This document shows, one piece after another, positions 30,963-31,316 of a stretch of DNA of 31,316 nt; the first letter of the stretch is position 1, and each line of letters begins with the position of its first letter. A program made the position numbers and the translations under genes. Below the pieces are notes generated by a model. The model saw only the letters and a program-made list of their open reading frames with translations, was not told the origin of the DNA and searched no databases. Source of the stretch: an uncultured Prevotellaceae bacterium (GTDB taxonomy: Bacteria > Bacteroidota > Bacteroidia > Bacteroidales > Muribaculaceae); the NCBI GenBank assembly GCA_937916085.1, contig CALGGO010000080.1:1-31316 (forward strand), in the 5' to 3' direction.

Positions 30963-31004
30963 GCGTGGGGGGATTAAGGACAATTCTCCCACGCTGTTTT
31001 TTTT
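30963..31004 (+). terminator. Rho-independent terminator after the last gene
   Basis: Arms gcgtggggggatt (30963-30975) and aattctcccacgc (30982-30994) pair over 13 positions with two G-U pairs around loop aaggac, followed by eight T. It is closely related to the hairpin at 16233-16264. Confidence 0.85.
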
Positions 31005-31012
31005 CACACCTC

Positions 31013-31075
31013 GTCGCGGGTATATCAAACAACGTCGCGGGTATATCAAACAACGACTCGGTTATATCAAACAAC
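31013..31075. repeat. 21-bp tandem repeat (three units)
   Basis: Two identical units (31013-31033, 31034-31054) and one with three substitutions in its first eight bases (31055-31075); each ends in tatatcaaacaac. No spacers, so not CRISPR. It lies in a 417-bp gene-free right end. Confidence 0.9.
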
Positions 31076-31124
31076 TATCACAACATCTTAACAACTAAAA
31101 CAACAAAAGTGTGCGCTAGTTAAT

Positions 31125-31141
31125 ACAAGTCGAAGACTTGT
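31125..31141. repeat. GNA-loop hairpin with 7-bp stem
   Basis: acaagtc-GAA-gacttgt, perfect, closed by C-G. A weaker outer pair gtgcg/cgcac flanks it at about 31111 and 31148. It stands apart from the others in the gene-free right end. Confidence 0.8.
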
Positions 31142-31220
31142 CTTAGTCGCACCCATGCGTCGAGGTATTAGACAAAAGAACAAAAGTTTACATAATGCTG
31201 TCGCCGCGGTGTAGTTTTTT

Positions 31221-31279
31221 GACAGACAGACATATAGACAATCAGATGTGTGTTCAGTATGTCAGTATGTCTGTCTGTC
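31221..31279. repeat. 14-bp perfect inverted repeat built of GACA/GTCT
   Basis: gacagacagacata (31221-31234) and tatgtctgtctgtc (31266-31279) pair perfectly across 31 nt. The arms are short tetranucleotide repeats, and cagtatgt is repeated in the loop side. The gene that follows lies outside the window, so it could be a leader structure. Confidence 0.7.
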
Positions 31280-31316
31280 TTAAAAATATTTAGATAAAAT
31301 GCTCACGCTCGAAAGA

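Overview
The window looks like a Bacteroidales chromosome, probably a gut member close to Muribaculaceae or Prevotellaceae. The support is a SusC/SusD pair, SusE-position lipoproteins, the Bacteroidetes-type promoter pattern TTTG-N19/20-TAnnTTTG upstream of several genes, genes without clear Shine-Dalgarno sites, and typical families (TIGR02757, DUF3822, dockerin-tailed secreted proteins). No rRNA, tRNA or CRISPR array was found.

Layout. Bases 1-4700 are mainly housekeeping genes on the minus strand: a TIGR02757 protein, a small HUH transposase inside an ~840-bp repeat-bounded element, a membrane-anchored DUF3298-like protein, ispH and cmk. Bases 4848-6278 hold a secreted protein whose signal peptide is out of frame with its body. 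Bases 6413-9329 are a minus-strand group (dockerin-bearing carbohydrate-binding protein, DUF3822 protein, rsmD). Bases 9855-16163 hold two tandem secreted GHL10-type glycosyl hydrolases with dockerin-like C-termini. A decapitated ATP-binding regulator follows. Bases 18001-25994 are a SusC-SusD-lipoprotein-PKD lipoprotein operon. An AAA/DUF4143 ATPase comes next on the minus strand. Two paralogous secreted dockerin-tailed proteins close the window.

How the genes may work together. The SusCD operon would import an oligosaccharide. The GHL10 enzymes and the dockerin-tailed beta-rich proteins on either side would act on or bind a glycan at the surface. The substrate cannot be read from the sequence; a denuded peptidoglycan or related amino-sugar glycan is one possibility, by analogy with GHL10 protein DigH of E. 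coli.

The most unusual signal is in the non-coding DNA. I found 22 short perfect hairpins with a 3-nt loop that is always GNA on one strand (GAA, GTA or GCA). In 21 of 22 the loop is closed by a C-G pair, while stem sequence and length change from copy to copy. They cluster in several intergenic gaps. Eight of them form two mirrored sets of four around the HUH transposase gene, with compensatory stem changes between the two arms. This suggests a REP/RAYT-like system in which the GNA mini-hairpin fold, not the stem sequence, is the conserved signal. Many other gaps carry their own short degenerate tandem array (7, 8, 9, 21 or 33 bp units), and ispH carries an in-frame insertion made of two copies of a palindromic repeat.
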